From JAUIET01 sp045106985 (GTDB taxonomy: Bacteria; Pseudomonadota; Gammaproteobacteria; Pseudomonadales; JAUIET01): a stretch of DNA of 64,000 bases. The stretch covers positions 248,001 through 312,000 of the forward strand of contig JBGCFQ010000011.1 in NCBI GenBank assembly GCA_045106985.1, read 5' to 3'. A model generated the notes under the pieces. The model saw only the letters and a program-made list of their open reading frames with translations. It was not told the origin of the DNA and did not search any database. Made by a program: the position numbers and the translations under genes. Within the stretch, counting starts at the first letter, position 1. Each line of letters opens with the position of its first letter. This document shows, piece by piece, positions 25,576-33,836 of the stretch.

Positions 25576-26811
25576 TCAAGACAGCAAAGCCTTCACAGCA
25601 GCCACAGTACGATCCACTTCATCAACGGTGTTGTAATGCGCCAAGCCAACCCGCACTCCACCCTCTTCTTCAATATCTAGTCGTTTCGCCATTTCAAAAG
25701 CGTAATTGTGCCCCTGCCAAACAAAAATTTCCTGTTCTGCGAGTGCACGCGCTATAGCGTCAGGGCTCATGCCAGGGTGACGAAACGATACAGTGGGAAC
25801 CCGCAAATGTGCATTCGCGGAAGGTAGCGGACCGAATATTTCAATATTCGCTATAGAAGCTAAACCCTCCAGCAAGCGATTTACCAGTTCGGTTTCATAC
25901 TCGTGACTTGCAGAAAATGCGAGTTCAATCTGGGCACGGCGACTACCTGTTTCGCCTAGCTCAGCCCCTAGCCAGGCAAAATAATCGACAGCCGCCGTAA
26001 GACCCGCGTGTTGCTCCACGGGCGATGTACCTGTTTCAAATTTCCATGGCAGTTCGTCTGGAGAACAACGGCACTTGTAGGCAGGCAAAGATTCAAGCAA
26101 AGCACGGCGACCCCATAGCACGCCTAGATGCGGGCCAAAGAATTTATAGGATGAACTCACTAAAAAGTCACACCCTAATGCTGCAACATCCACTAAGCCA
26201 TGTGGCGCGTACTGCACAGCATCAACATAGCTAATCACTCCAGCCTTTTTCGCCAATTCAACAATCTGATTTACATCATTGACCGCGCCCATAAAGTTGC
26301 TCGCATAACCCACGGCAATCAACCTGGTTCTGTCATTGATCAGTTCTTTAACATTTTCGGCTTCCACCCGCCAAGTATCCGCATCAAAATGCGCCCAACG
26401 AACCACCAACCCCTTATCTTCGGCTATATGCAACCAGGGCGCTACATTACCTTCGTGGTCAAATGACGTGAGGATGATCTCATCACCCGGTTTAAAATCA
26501 TGGCAAATGCTTCGTGAAAGATGAAACGTGAGTGTGCTCATACTCGCACCCAGTATGATTTCTCCCGCATCGGATGCGCCATAGAAGTCGGCCATTGCCT
26601 GGTGGGCTGCGTCCACCACGTCTCCGGCCCCTTGAGAGGTAGGAAAGTGCCCACCTAAGTTGGCATTGCTGTACAGCAGACAATCGGCCACGGCTTCGGC
26701 AACCTGCTTAGGCACTTGGGTACCTGCCGGATTATCTAAATAGGCTCGGTTGCCAATCGCTAACGAAGGGAACTGATCTCGTACCTTTTGAATGGGAAAG
26801 TTGTCTGTCAT
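25576..26811 (-). CDS. cysteine-desulfurase-like class V aminotransferase
   Basis: This 411-residue protein is a fold-type I PLP enzyme of the cysteine desulfurase/SufS-like group, closest in pattern to the subfamily typified by Vibrio VC1184. The PLP-binding Lys is in VSSSYKFFGPHLG at about residue 225. Supporting motifs are YLDNPAGTQVP at the start, SFDHEGNVAPW and SYVDAVQYAPHG. Where SufS has the persulfide-forming Cys in RxGHHCA, this protein reads WQGHNYAFE, with Tyr at the position, so normal desulfurase activity is unlikely. It converges on the Rof gene, 25 bases away. The substrate is unknown, and the divergent intergenic region with tag contains a short tandem repeat. Confidence 0.83.
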   Translation of the reverse strand: MTDNFPIQKVRDQFPSLAIGNRAYLDNPAGTQVPKQVAEAVADCLLYSNANLGGHFPTSQGAGDVVDAAHQAMADFYGASDAGEIILGASMSTLTFHLSRSICHDFKPGDEIILTSFDHEGNVAPWLHIAEDKGLVVRWAHFDADTWRVEAENVKELINDRTRLIAVGYASNFMGAVNDVNQIVELAKKAGVISYVDAVQYAPHGLVDVAALGCDFLVSSSYKFFGPHLGVLWGRRALLESLPAYKCRCSPDELPWKFETGTSPVEQHAGLTAAVDYFAWLGAELGETGSRRAQIELAFSASHEYETELVNRLLEGLASIANIEIFGPLPSANAHLRVPTVSFRHPGMSPDAIARALAEQEIFVWQGHNYAFEMAKRLDIEEEGGVRVGLAHYNTVDEVDRTVAAVKALLS

Positions 26812-26873
26812 TACCTTGATCCAAGCACTGAATAATTGACTATGCTACACCGATCCGCACTCTTTGGTACAAC

Positions 26874-26905
26874 AATGGTTTCCATCAATAATGGTTTCTA
26901 TCAAC
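26874..26905 (+). repeat. two-copy 16-bp tandem repeat before tag
   Basis: Two adjacent 16-base units, AATGGTTTCCATCAAT and AATGGTTTCTATCAAC, differ at two positions. They lie in the divergent region between the aminotransferase-like gene and tag. An upstream in-frame ATG for tag falls at the end of this repeat, but the downstream start at 26952 is better supported. A slipped-strand duplication explains the pattern, and a regulatory role cannot be shown. Confidence 0.7.
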
Positions 26906-26951
26906 AATGCGTTACAATCTCAGCAACAGTGAACAAGTCAGTCGGTGCTGC

Positions 26952-27653
26952 ATGCAAAAATTCAAAACCATCTATGCGCGAGCATTGAAGCGCAAAGGCG
27001 ATGAAAAACAACTTAAACGCTTTCTGCCGAAGGCCGTTAGTACCAAAAAACTAGCTAAAGTAACAGATGACCGCTGCTTGTCTGAAATGAGCCGCTGCGT
27101 TTTTCAGGCCGGCTTCGTTTGGCGAGTGGTCAACAAGAAGTGGCCAGACTTTGAGAAAGTGTTCTTTGGCTTTGCGCCAGAGAAACTCGTGCTACTTAGC
27201 CCTGAACAGATCGAAAACATTGGTAAGAACCCCGCTATCATTCGAAATATGCAGAAGATCATCAGCGTGCAGAAAAACGCGCAAATGATTCTTGATCAGG
27301 CGAAAGAACATGGCAGCTTCGCCGGGCTGATTTCACAATGGCCTACAGATGACCAAGTTAATCTTTTCAAATACTTGAAGCAAAGAGGTTCTCGCCTGGG
27401 CGGAGCCACTGGACCAAGGGCGCTGCGCAACTTGGGATACGACACCTTTATGTTTAGCGGCGATGTAGTGAAAGCCGTACAACTTGCCGGTGTTGATATT
27501 GCTGACCAACCCAGCAGCCAAAAAGACATGCGCGCCATGCAAGAGGCGTTTAATCAATGGCATAAAGAAACAGGGCTGCCCTACTCGCACCTTAGCCGAA
27601 TAGCGGCCTGCTCTGTTGGTGAAAATTATCCTGCGGAGGCGTTTGGACACTAG
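26952..27653 (+). CDS. DNA-3-methyladenine glycosylase I family
   Basis: This protein, 233 residues from ATG 26952, is a member of the DNA-3-methyladenine glycosylase I (Tag) superfamily, cytoplasmic base-excision enzymes that remove alkylated adenine. MQKFKTIYARALKRKG is the usual opening. DDRCLSEMSRCVFQAGFVWRVVNKKWPDFEKVF follows the Tag pattern, and the later helix-hairpin region contains LGGATGPRALRNLGYDTF. The product resembles the larger, divergent 3-methyladenine glycosylases annotated in marine gammaproteobacteria rather than the 187-residue E. coli Tag. An ATG at 26907 would add 15 residues from inside a tandem repeat and is less likely. The gene is monocistronic, with an inverted repeat and terminators downstream. 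Confidence 0.78.
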   Translation: MQKFKTIYARALKRKGDEKQLKRFLPKAVSTKKLAKVTDDRCLSEMSRCVFQAGFVWRVVNKKWPDFEKVFFGFAPEKLVLLSPEQIENIGKNPAIIRNMQKIISVQKNAQMILDQAKEHGSFAGLISQWPTDDQVNLFKYLKQRGSRLGGATGPRALRNLGYDTFMFSGDVVKAVQLAGVDIADQPSSQKDMRAMQEAFNQWHKETGLPYSHLSRIAACSVGENYPAEAFGH

Positions 27654-27826
27654 CGTTTTTCTGATCATCTTTGGCGGTTTTTTGAATAGTAATCAGCGAC
27701 AATTAAGGTAATACCAAAAGCGTTTCACAGAGGGCCTTTTACTGCAATTATTGTTACTAAACTCGTCTCGAGAACAGCAGCCATCTTTGCTTCGAGACCC
27801 AACCCGTCCCGGGTGCCCTCCATCAC

Positions 27827-27856
27827 AAAAAAGCCGGCGCTGCGCTTGTCATTTTT
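27827..27856. terminator. terminator-like hairpin, left arm
   Basis: The sequence runs from AAAAAAGCC through GGCGC and GCGC to a T-run ending near 27856. It can fold as an A-tract/T-tract flanked GC stem, with imperfections. It lies downstream of tag on the plus strand, so it could end that transcript. It is the inverted partner of the hairpin at 28031-28060. Confidence 0.5.
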
Positions 27857-28030
27857 GCTCCTTCGGTTGAGTCTTTTACCTACGCAAACACCCCTGCTGC
27901 TTTCGCGACTAACTGCATGCCAACACTGGGAACCGTAGCACTTTACGACAAAAAACTTGAACCTACTACCAAACGAGCCACGGCATCGAGTGCTGCTTTT
28001 GTGAAGGTAAAAGACGCAGGCAGAGTGAGT

Positions 28031-28060
28031 AAAAAAGACCAGCGCAGCGCCGGCTTTTTT
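28031..28060. terminator. bidirectional terminator-like hairpin, right arm
   Basis: A stem with AAAAAAG at the left and CTTTTTT at the right surrounds CC-A-GCGC, a one-base loop and GCGC-C-GG, with one A/C mismatch. Both strands end in a run of six T after the stem, so it could terminate tag from the left and the phosphatase gene from the right, which converge on this space. Confidence 0.6.
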
Positions 28061-28187
28061 GGGAATGAAGGAACCCCGGAGGGGCCAAGTCACGCAATAA
28101 AAGTAGTGCGCGGTGGCGTGGCGGACGACGAAGCTACATACAATCCTATTAGCTGGTCTTCATCACCAAGGTATTTCTGGCTATGAA

Positions 28188-28676
28188 CTAATCAGGTATC
28201 AGACTTTCCTTTTCACAAATATAACTCAACAAGTCCCCAGCGCCCTTCTCTATTTCCAATAACGTCAGATCAAACGCACCAGCCTCTGCATAGTATGGAT
28301 CCGCTACCTGAGCGTGGGTATTGCGCGGCGTATAGTCCATCAATAGTTTCATTTCGCCATCATAGCCTTTTGGCGCCCAGGCGATCACATTGCTGAGATT
28401 GTTTCGGTCCATACCAATAATGTAACGATGGTTAAGGTAGTCCGCATCATCAATCTGGCGCGCTATTTGTTGGCTGATATCAAAGCCCTTGCGCTGCGCT
28501 GCGGCAATCGCTCGCGGGTCTGGAGACTTACCTACATTGAACGCCGCCGTGCCACTGGAATCGACATGGATGCTCTGCTGCAGATTGCTATGTTCAACAA
28601 GCTGGCGAAAAACACCTTCAGCCATTGGCGAGCGACAAATATTGCCCAAACAGACAAACATTACACCGATGCTCAT
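28188..28676 (-). CDS. low-molecular-weight protein tyrosine phosphatase
   Basis: This 162-residue cytoplasmic protein is a low-molecular-weight phosphotyrosine phosphatase. The P-loop VCLGNICRSP gives the C-x5-R signature with Cys9 and Arg15, and the general acid Asp lies in VADPYY at about residue 126. All catalytic residues are present and the length is standard. Bacterial members remove phosphate from tyrosine kinases such as those of capsule export, but no kinase gene is nearby, so its target is unknown. The start ATG directly follows the TAA of the upstream ABC-F gene in a TAAATG junction, which indicates a shared transcript and coupled translation. Confidence 0.92.
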   Translation of the reverse strand: MSIGVMFVCLGNICRSPMAEGVFRQLVEHSNLQQSIHVDSSGTAAFNVGKSPDPRAIAAAQRKGFDISQQIARQIDDADYLNHRYIIGMDRNNLSNVIAWAPKGYDGEMKLLMDYTPRNTHAQVADPYYAEAGAFDLTLLEIEKGAGDLLSYICEKESLIPD

Positions 28677-30614
28677 TTAAGGCTCCAGACTCTCAAGCTC
28701 TTCTTGCAACACTAACCACTGCTCCTCAAACGTATTGTGCTCAACGCGTAGCGCGCCCTGCTCTTTCAACAATGCATCAAGCTTAGCTTTTGCCGCTGCA
28801 TCAGAGCCAGTTGCGTATAGATCAGGATCGGCAAGTTGCAACGCCAATGCGTCGAGGCGTTCCTGCGCCTTTGCCATTTTTCTCTCAGTTGCGGTGATCA
28901 ATTTCCTAAGCGGTTGCAATCGAGCTCTGCGCGCAGCAGCCGCTTGCCTTTGTTCTTTGCGATTGCCAGCATCCGCAACAGGCTTTGCCGTATCGATATT
29001 CTGCACAGGCGCTTGATCAGCACTAGCGGAAGGAAGCTGTCCCTGATCGCGCGACATCACCCATTGTTCATAGGCGGCTATGTCATCAGTGTATTCTTCC
29101 ACTAGACCATCGTGCACCAGTAGCAGCTCGTCCACTGTATTACCTAGTAAGTGTCGATCGTGTGTTACCAGCACCACCGCACCTGAGAAACCCTGTAATG
29201 CCATTGTAAGTGCGTGGCGCATTTCAAGGTCTAGGTGGTTGGTCGGTTCATCCATTATTAGCAGGTTGGGACGCTGCCATACTGTAATCGCCAACGCTAA
29301 ACGAGCCTTCTCACCGCCCGAAAAATCCTTTATTGACCCAGTCGCGATATCCCCGTGGAAGTTAAAGCCTCCTAGAAAATCATAAATTTCTTGCTCTCTA
29401 GCCTTAGTATTTAGGCGCTGCAAATGTAGTGCGGGGCTAGCCTGCAAATCTAACGCTTCTAACTGATGCTGATCAAAGTAACCAATCTGGCAATGTGCGC
29501 CTTCTACCCGATCACCCGCTATTAGGGTTTGCATGCCCGTCAGCGATTTCAGCAGGGTCGATTTACCAGCGCCGTTTTTACCAAGCAATCCTATTCGGCC
29601 ACCGGCGTGAATCTGCAAGTTCACTTTGTGTAAAACGGGGTTAGTCCCGTAACCCAATGTAGCCCTATTCAATGACAATATAGGATCACTCGCTCGCCGC
29701 GGTTCCGGAAAACGAAAAGTGAACGGAGAATCCATATGAGCCGGAGCCAAGGTTTGCATCCGCTCCAGCTCTTTCAAACGGCTCTGCGCTTGTTTGGCTT
29801 TTGTCGCCTTATAGCGAAACCGTCTTACAAAATCGTCTATTTCAGTAATGCGTTTTTGCTGCTTATCAAAAGCCGCCTGTTGCTGAGCCATGCGTTCGGC
29901 ACGCTGCAATTCAAAAGATGAATAATTGCCGCGATACTGGGTAATGTCCTTGTGCTCTATATGCAGTATTTGTTGGCAGCAAGCATCGATAAACTCGCGG
30001 TCGTGCGAGATTAAAACCAATGTGCCCTGATAAGCTTGAAGCCAGTTCTGAAGCCATAGGGTTGCATCCAGGTCCAAGTGGTTGGTTGGCTCATCAAGCA
30101 GCAACAAATCAGAAGGAGCCATTAAAGCTTTGCCAAGATTTAGACGTATTCGCCAGCCACCAGAGAAATCACTGACGGGGCGTGTTTGGTCTCCTTGTTG
30201 AAAGCCAAGTCCGAGCAGTAAAACCTCTGCGCGATATTCGATGTCGTAACCATCTAACTCCTCAAGGCGATTATGCAATTGTGCAACGCGCTCGAAGTCT
30301 TCAGCCTGCTCTGCGGCTTTGAGTTGCTGGCGAACGGCAAACACGTCGGCATCACCGGCCATTATGTAGTCCAAGGCAGGCATCTCACTGGCTTCTACTT
30401 CCTGCGCCATGCATGCCAAGCGCATACCGGCTAAACCCTCTACCTCGCCGTTGTCGGCTTGAATTTCGCCCAGAAGCATGGCAAACAAACTGGTCTTGCC
30501 GCTGCCATTTGACCCAATTAACGCCAGCCTTTGACCGGGCTGAATCGTTAAGTCTGAACTCTGTAACAGTACCTTGGCACCGCGGCGCAAGCCTACCTGA
30601 CGAAAAATGATCAT
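28677..30614 (-). CDS. yheS: ABC-F family ATPase YheS
   Basis: This protein, 645 residues from the ATG at 30614, is a soluble ABC-F ATPase with two nucleotide-binding domains and no membrane part. The first domain has Walker A GSNGSGKT and the signature VSDFSGGWRIRLNL. The second has GKNGAGKS and IKDFSGGEKARLAL. Both Walker B motifs read LLDEPTNHLDLD or IMDEPTNHLDLE. Domain order and linker sequence, including FRYKATKAKQAQSR, match YheS closely. ABC-F proteins act on the ribosome and adjust translation or resolve stalls. An alkaline coiled-coil tail (about 550-645) follows the second domain. An ATG at 30635 would add seven residues, but MIIFRQVGLRRG is the usual family start. The tyrosine phosphatase gene follows immediately. 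Confidence 0.93.
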   Translation of the reverse strand: MIIFRQVGLRRGAKVLLQSSDLTIQPGQRLALIGSNGSGKTSLFAMLLGEIQADNGEVEGLAGMRLACMAQEVEASEMPALDYIMAGDADVFAVRQQLKAAEQAEDFERVAQLHNRLEELDGYDIEYRAEVLLLGLGFQQGDQTRPVSDFSGGWRIRLNLGKALMAPSDLLLLDEPTNHLDLDATLWLQNWLQAYQGTLVLISHDREFIDACCQQILHIEHKDITQYRGNYSSFELQRAERMAQQQAAFDKQQKRITEIDDFVRRFRYKATKAKQAQSRLKELERMQTLAPAHMDSPFTFRFPEPRRASDPILSLNRATLGYGTNPVLHKVNLQIHAGGRIGLLGKNGAGKSTLLKSLTGMQTLIAGDRVEGAHCQIGYFDQHQLEALDLQASPALHLQRLNTKAREQEIYDFLGGFNFHGDIATGSIKDFSGGEKARLALAITVWQRPNLLIMDEPTNHLDLEMRHALTMALQGFSGAVVLVTHDRHLLGNTVDELLLVHDGLVEEYTDDIAAYEQWVMSRDQGQLPSASADQAPVQNIDTAKPVADAGNRKEQRQAAAARRARLQPLRKLITATERKMAKAQERLDALALQLADPDLYATGSDAAAKAKLDALLKEQGALRVEHNTFEEQWLVLQEELESLEP

Positions 30615-30897
30615 TTCAGGACCCGCAGTTCGCAAACATCGCTAGCGTGCAGCTCATTCAAGGTTGCATTTGAGTGAGGACAGAAGTCACTCGCCGCAGG
30701 TATAGCTGCGTGTCTGCGGCCGGTTAATTCGGTGTTTTCCATAGGGTAAGCGAGTATCAACATGAGTAACTATTTGGTGTAATGTAAGCCAGATTGGCCT
30801 CGCTGAGATTGAACCGAAGTTGAACCGAGAGTGAAGATTGTTCAGCGGGCGCGAATGATAACAACTCCCTTACAGGATGTACCAGATAGGAAGTACC

Positions 30898-32055
30898 ATG
30901 CGAAAGATAAAAATGGGGATGGTTGGTGGCGGTGAAGGCGCATTTATAGGTGCTGTTCACAGAATATCTGCGAATATTGATGGGCAGATTGAGTTGGTAT
31001 GTGGCGCCTTTTCCAGCACAGCAGAGCGCAGTTTGGCATCAGGCCAGGCGCTGCACTTACCCGAAGAGCGCTGCTATCCTGATTTTGACACCATGATGAA
31101 CCGTGAGGCGGCCCTCCCTTATGGGGAGAGGATGGATTTTGTAGCCATCGTTACTCCCAATCATCTTCACTACCCGGTTGCCAAAAGTGCATTGGAAAAG
31201 GGCTTTCATGTGATGTCTGATAAGCCCGCTACGCACAGTTTGCAGGAAGCTCTTGAGTTACGCGACCTGGTGCACTCCACTGGCCTCTTGTATGGTTTAA
31301 CGCATACCTACACCGGTTACCCTCTTGTCAAAGAAGCTAGGCAGCGTGTGGCAGCCGGCGAGCTAGGTAAGATTCGTAAAGTGGTGGTGGAATACCCACA
31401 AGGTTGGCTTGCCGGGCGCGAAGAAGATAAAGACAACAAACAAGCCGCCTGGCGCCTAGACCCGGAGCGTTCCGGCGTAAGCTCCTGTATGGGGGATATT
31501 GGTGTTCATGCGGCCAATCTAGCGGAATACGTGTGTGGCCTAAAAATTACGGAAATGTGCGCGGAGCTCAATTCCTTTGTGGAAGGCCGTACCCTGGATG
31601 ACGATGGTTCCATATTACTGCGTTTCGACAATGGCGCGCGCGGCGTACTGATGGCCAGCCAGATATCTGTAGGCGAGGAAAACGCACTGCGTATACGTGC
31701 CTATGGTGAGCACGGCGGTCTGGAGTGGAGTCAACAGGAACCCAACAGTTTGTGGTTGAAGTGGAATGATAAGCCGACTCAGATGTTACGAACATCAAGT
31801 GGCTATTTAGGAGAGTATGCTGATGCTAACTCGCGCACACCCGCCGGGCATCCGGAAGGCTACCTGGAAGCATTCGCCAATCACTATCGCAACTTTGCTG
31901 CGCAAATTTCAGCGAAAATGAGTAATTCAGATATTGAGAGCATTGCCAACGATCTGCCGGGCATAGAAGAAGCGGTTCGCGGTATGGCGTTCATTGAGCA
32001 CAGTGTTAAAGCAAGCGCTTCGGATCAGAAGTGGCATGTGCTACCTGAATATTGA
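30898..32055 (+). CDS. Gfo/Idh/MocA-family dehydrogenase
   Basis: This protein, 385 residues from ATG 30898, has an N-terminal Rossmann domain starting IKMGMVGGGEGAFIG, followed by VAIVTPNHLHYPVAKSALEKGFHVMSDKPATHSL, which includes the catalytic-type Lys of DKP. The C-terminal alpha/beta domain has GDIGVHAANLAEY with the conserved Asp-His pair. Such enzymes oxidise or reduce sugars, inositols or their derivatives with NAD(P). The start at 30898 has AGGAAG 6 bases before it and is preferred over the ATG at 30877. It is followed by a TIM-barrel isomerase-like gene and then relics of xylose genes, so sugar metabolism is the likely setting. Confidence 0.88.
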   Translation: MRKIKMGMVGGGEGAFIGAVHRISANIDGQIELVCGAFSSTAERSLASGQALHLPEERCYPDFDTMMNREAALPYGERMDFVAIVTPNHLHYPVAKSALEKGFHVMSDKPATHSLQEALELRDLVHSTGLLYGLTHTYTGYPLVKEARQRVAAGELGKIRKVVVEYPQGWLAGREEDKDNKQAAWRLDPERSGVSSCMGDIGVHAANLAEYVCGLKITEMCAELNSFVEGRTLDDDGSILLRFDNGARGVLMASQISVGEENALRIRAYGEHGGLEWSQQEPNSLWLKWNDKPTQMLRTSSGYLGEYADANSRTPAGHPEGYLEAFANHYRNFAAQISAKMSNSDIESIANDLPGIEEAVRGMAFIEHSVKASASDQKWHVLPEY

Positions 32056-32142
32056 ATAACAATTAGCAACGGCTTCGATTGCTGACACAAAGCTTATAAT
32101 AAGCTGCATAACAAATAAAATGCATACCCGATGGAGACACTT

Positions 32143-33189
32143 ATGAAAGGCCCCGCAATTTTCTTGGCACAGTTTGCCAGCGACGAAGCTCCCTTCAACT
32201 CATTTCCATCAATTTGCAAATGGGCTGGCGATTTAGGCTATAAAGGCATACAAATACCTACTTGGGAAGCCGGTCTTTTTGATTTGAAGCAAGCGGCAGA
32301 AAGCCAAACCTACTGCGACGAACTGATTGGCATTGCTGCCGAAAATGGCCTGGAAATTACCGAACTGTCGACACATTTACAAGGCCAGCTGGTCGCCGTT
32401 GCACCAGCCTTTGACGAACTGTTTGATGGCTTTGCTGATCCATCGGTTAGAGGCAACCCTAAAGCCAGACAGGCCTGGGCTACTGAGCAAATGATGTTAG
32501 CCGCCAAAGCGAGCAATAACTTTGCTTTGAATGCACACGCTACTTTTTCCGGCGCATTGCTCTGGCATACCTTCTACCCTTGGCCAGCACGCCCCGCCGG
32601 TTTGGTGGAAGCAGGATTTGAAGAACTGGGCAAACGCTGGACACCAATTCTTAACGCCTTTGACGACGCTGGGGTAGATGTCTGCTACGAAATACACCCC
32701 GGCGAAGACTTGCATGATGGCGCTACTTTCGAACGCTTTCTTGCTGAAGTAAACAATCATCCGCGCGCAAACATACTCTACGACCCCAGCCATTTTGTGT
32801 TGCAACAGTTAGATTATCTAGCCTTTATTGACATCTACCATGAGCGCATCAAAGCCTTCCACGTGAAGGATGCCGAGTTTAATCCAAATGGTCGCAGTGG
32901 GGTTTACGGCGGATTTCAACCCTGGGTGGATAGACCAGGTCGCTTCCGCTCAACAGGTGACGGCCAAGTGGACTTCATTTCCATTTTCAGTAAATTTGCC
33001 CAGTACGGCTACGATGGCTGGGCAGTGATTGAATGGGAATGCTGCTTGAAGCACCCAGAACAAGGGGCTGAGGAAGGTGCACCCTTTATTCAACAGCATA
33101 TTATTCAAACCACAGACAAAGCGTTTGATGACTTCGCAGGTTCTGGCGCCAACGAAGCGGCGAACCGCAGAATACTCGGCCTGGATTAA
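32143..33189 (+). CDS. sugar-phosphate isomerase/epimerase, TIM barrel
   Basis: This 348-residue protein belongs to the xylose-isomerase-like TIM-barrel family (AP endonuclease 2 fold, IolE and related). Segments are KWAGDLGYKGIQIPTWE near the start, ICYEIHPGE-like VCYEIHPGED with a metal-binding Glu at about residue 187, ILYDPSHFVLQ with Asp and His, HVKDAEFNP and AVIEWECC with the last Glu. These provide the divalent metal site of the family. GGAG lies 6 bases before the ATG at 32143, so that start is chosen over the ATG at 32131. It and the upstream dehydrogenase are the surviving members of what looks like a former sugar operon. Confidence 0.87.
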   Translation: MKGPAIFLAQFASDEAPFNSFPSICKWAGDLGYKGIQIPTWEAGLFDLKQAAESQTYCDELIGIAAENGLEITELSTHLQGQLVAVAPAFDELFDGFADPSVRGNPKARQAWATEQMMLAAKASNNFALNAHATFSGALLWHTFYPWPARPAGLVEAGFEELGKRWTPILNAFDDAGVDVCYEIHPGEDLHDGATFERFLAEVNNHPRANILYDPSHFVLQQLDYLAFIDIYHERIKAFHVKDAEFNPNGRSGVYGGFQPWVDRPGRFRSTGDGQVDFISIFSKFAQYGYDGWAVIEWECCLKHPEQGAEEGAPFIQQHIIQTTDKAFDDFAGSGANEAANRRILGLD

Positions 33190-33197
33190 AGCGAGCC

Positions 33198-33400
33198 TTG
33201 GCTATTTACTTAGGTATTGACGCCGGAACATAGAGTGTCGAAGCGCCGCTGTACGATTCGAAAACAAGAGCGGTAGTCGCCAGTAGTGGCGCCGAGCTGG
33301 ATTTAATAAGCTAAGATGACGGCACGAGTGAGCAACTGCCCAACTGGTGGCTGACGGCCGTGAGGTCTGGCCTAGCTCAGTTGAAAAAAGACCACAGTCA
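33198..33400 (+). pseudogene. xylB: xylulokinase (xylB) N-terminal relic
   Basis: The frame from about 33198 reads AIYLGIDAGT, then a TAG at 33231-33233 where xylulokinases have Gln, then SVEAPLYDSKTRAVVASSGAELDLIS, then a TAA, then DDGTSEQLPNWWLTAVRSGLAQLKK. This follows the N-terminal 65-70 residues of FGGY-family xylulokinases, including the YLGIDAGTQS nucleotide-fold start and DGTSEQ. Two in-frame stops and the loss of the remaining 430 residues mean the gene is dead. The break at about 33400 runs straight into xylose isomerase sequence. The identification is from recall of the family pattern. Confidence 0.8.
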
Positions 33401-33818
33401 GGTTTTAACGGCGCGGCTACCAACCCGAACTTTGCGGTACTTACGCACGCTGCCGCACAGGTAAAGTCGGCGCTTGCCGCTACCGTGGCACTGGATAGCG
33501 AGAATTATGTTTTCTGGGGCGGACGTGAAGGCTACTTCAGTTTATTCAATATGAAGGATATTTTTGGTCGGCCATATTGGCGGCACGGATACTTTTGCAC
33601 GCGGGCTTGAGCTTGCACACCGCATTATCGACAAAACCGATTTCGTTAGTCGTAAAGAAGCGCGCTACCAAAGCTTTGATTCAGGCGACGGGGCTCGCTT
33701 CGAGCGCGGAGAGTTGGATTTAAGTGCCTTGCGCGATATCGCGGCAGCAGACGGAGAACCCGAGCCTCGTAGCGGCAAACAAGAGTGGTATGAGAACCTT
33801 ATTAATCAATATTTATAG
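33401..33818 (+). pseudogene. xylA: xylose isomerase (xylA) relic with internal deletion
   Basis: From about 33404 the frame reads FNGAATNPNF, then AAAQVKSALAATVAL, ENYVFWGGREGYFSL, which is xylose isomerase around the metal-site Trp-Gly-Gly-Arg-Glu region. Near 33560 the sequence shifts frame and continues GHIGGTDTFARGLELAHRII and ends SGKQEWYENLINQYL at 33818, the typical C-terminus of the enzyme. About 200 residues between are missing and the N-terminal 100 or so are also gone. The reading frame changes at the junction, so no intact product is possible. It follows the xylB relic and the Gfo/Idh/MocA and isomerase genes. Confidence 0.85.
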
Positions 33819-33836
33819 GTTTTCTCTAAGTTCTCT

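Larger units (their letters stand above)
27800..28095. repeat. long imperfect inverted repeat in intergenic DNA
   Basis: Two arms of about 90-95 bases, 27800-27891 and 27996-28090, face each other across about 100 bases. They share a perfect 20-base core (27827-27846 against 28041-28060), a second 11-base identity (GTCTTTTACCT at 27871-27881 against its complement at 28005-28015) and weaker matches outside. Each arm contains a terminator-like hairpin. Small frames on both strands give similar peptides around KRSAGFF only because the arms are copies, so I do not call genes here. The unit may be a MITE-like or duplicated terminator element. The whole 534-base space between tag and the phosphatase gene holds nothing else I can recognise. 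Confidence 0.65.

Noticed and set aside
27725..28186. Small frames on both strands (about 122 and 89 codons) sharing a KRSAGFF-like peptide
   Set aside because: They lie across the inverted repeat, and the similarity follows from the repeat itself. Neither has a good start or family match.
30693..30720. Hairpin GCCGCAG/CTGCGGC before the Gfo/Idh/MocA gene
   Set aside because: The 7-base stem with a 14-base loop has no T-run and no clear partner gene. It could occur by chance in GC-rich DNA.
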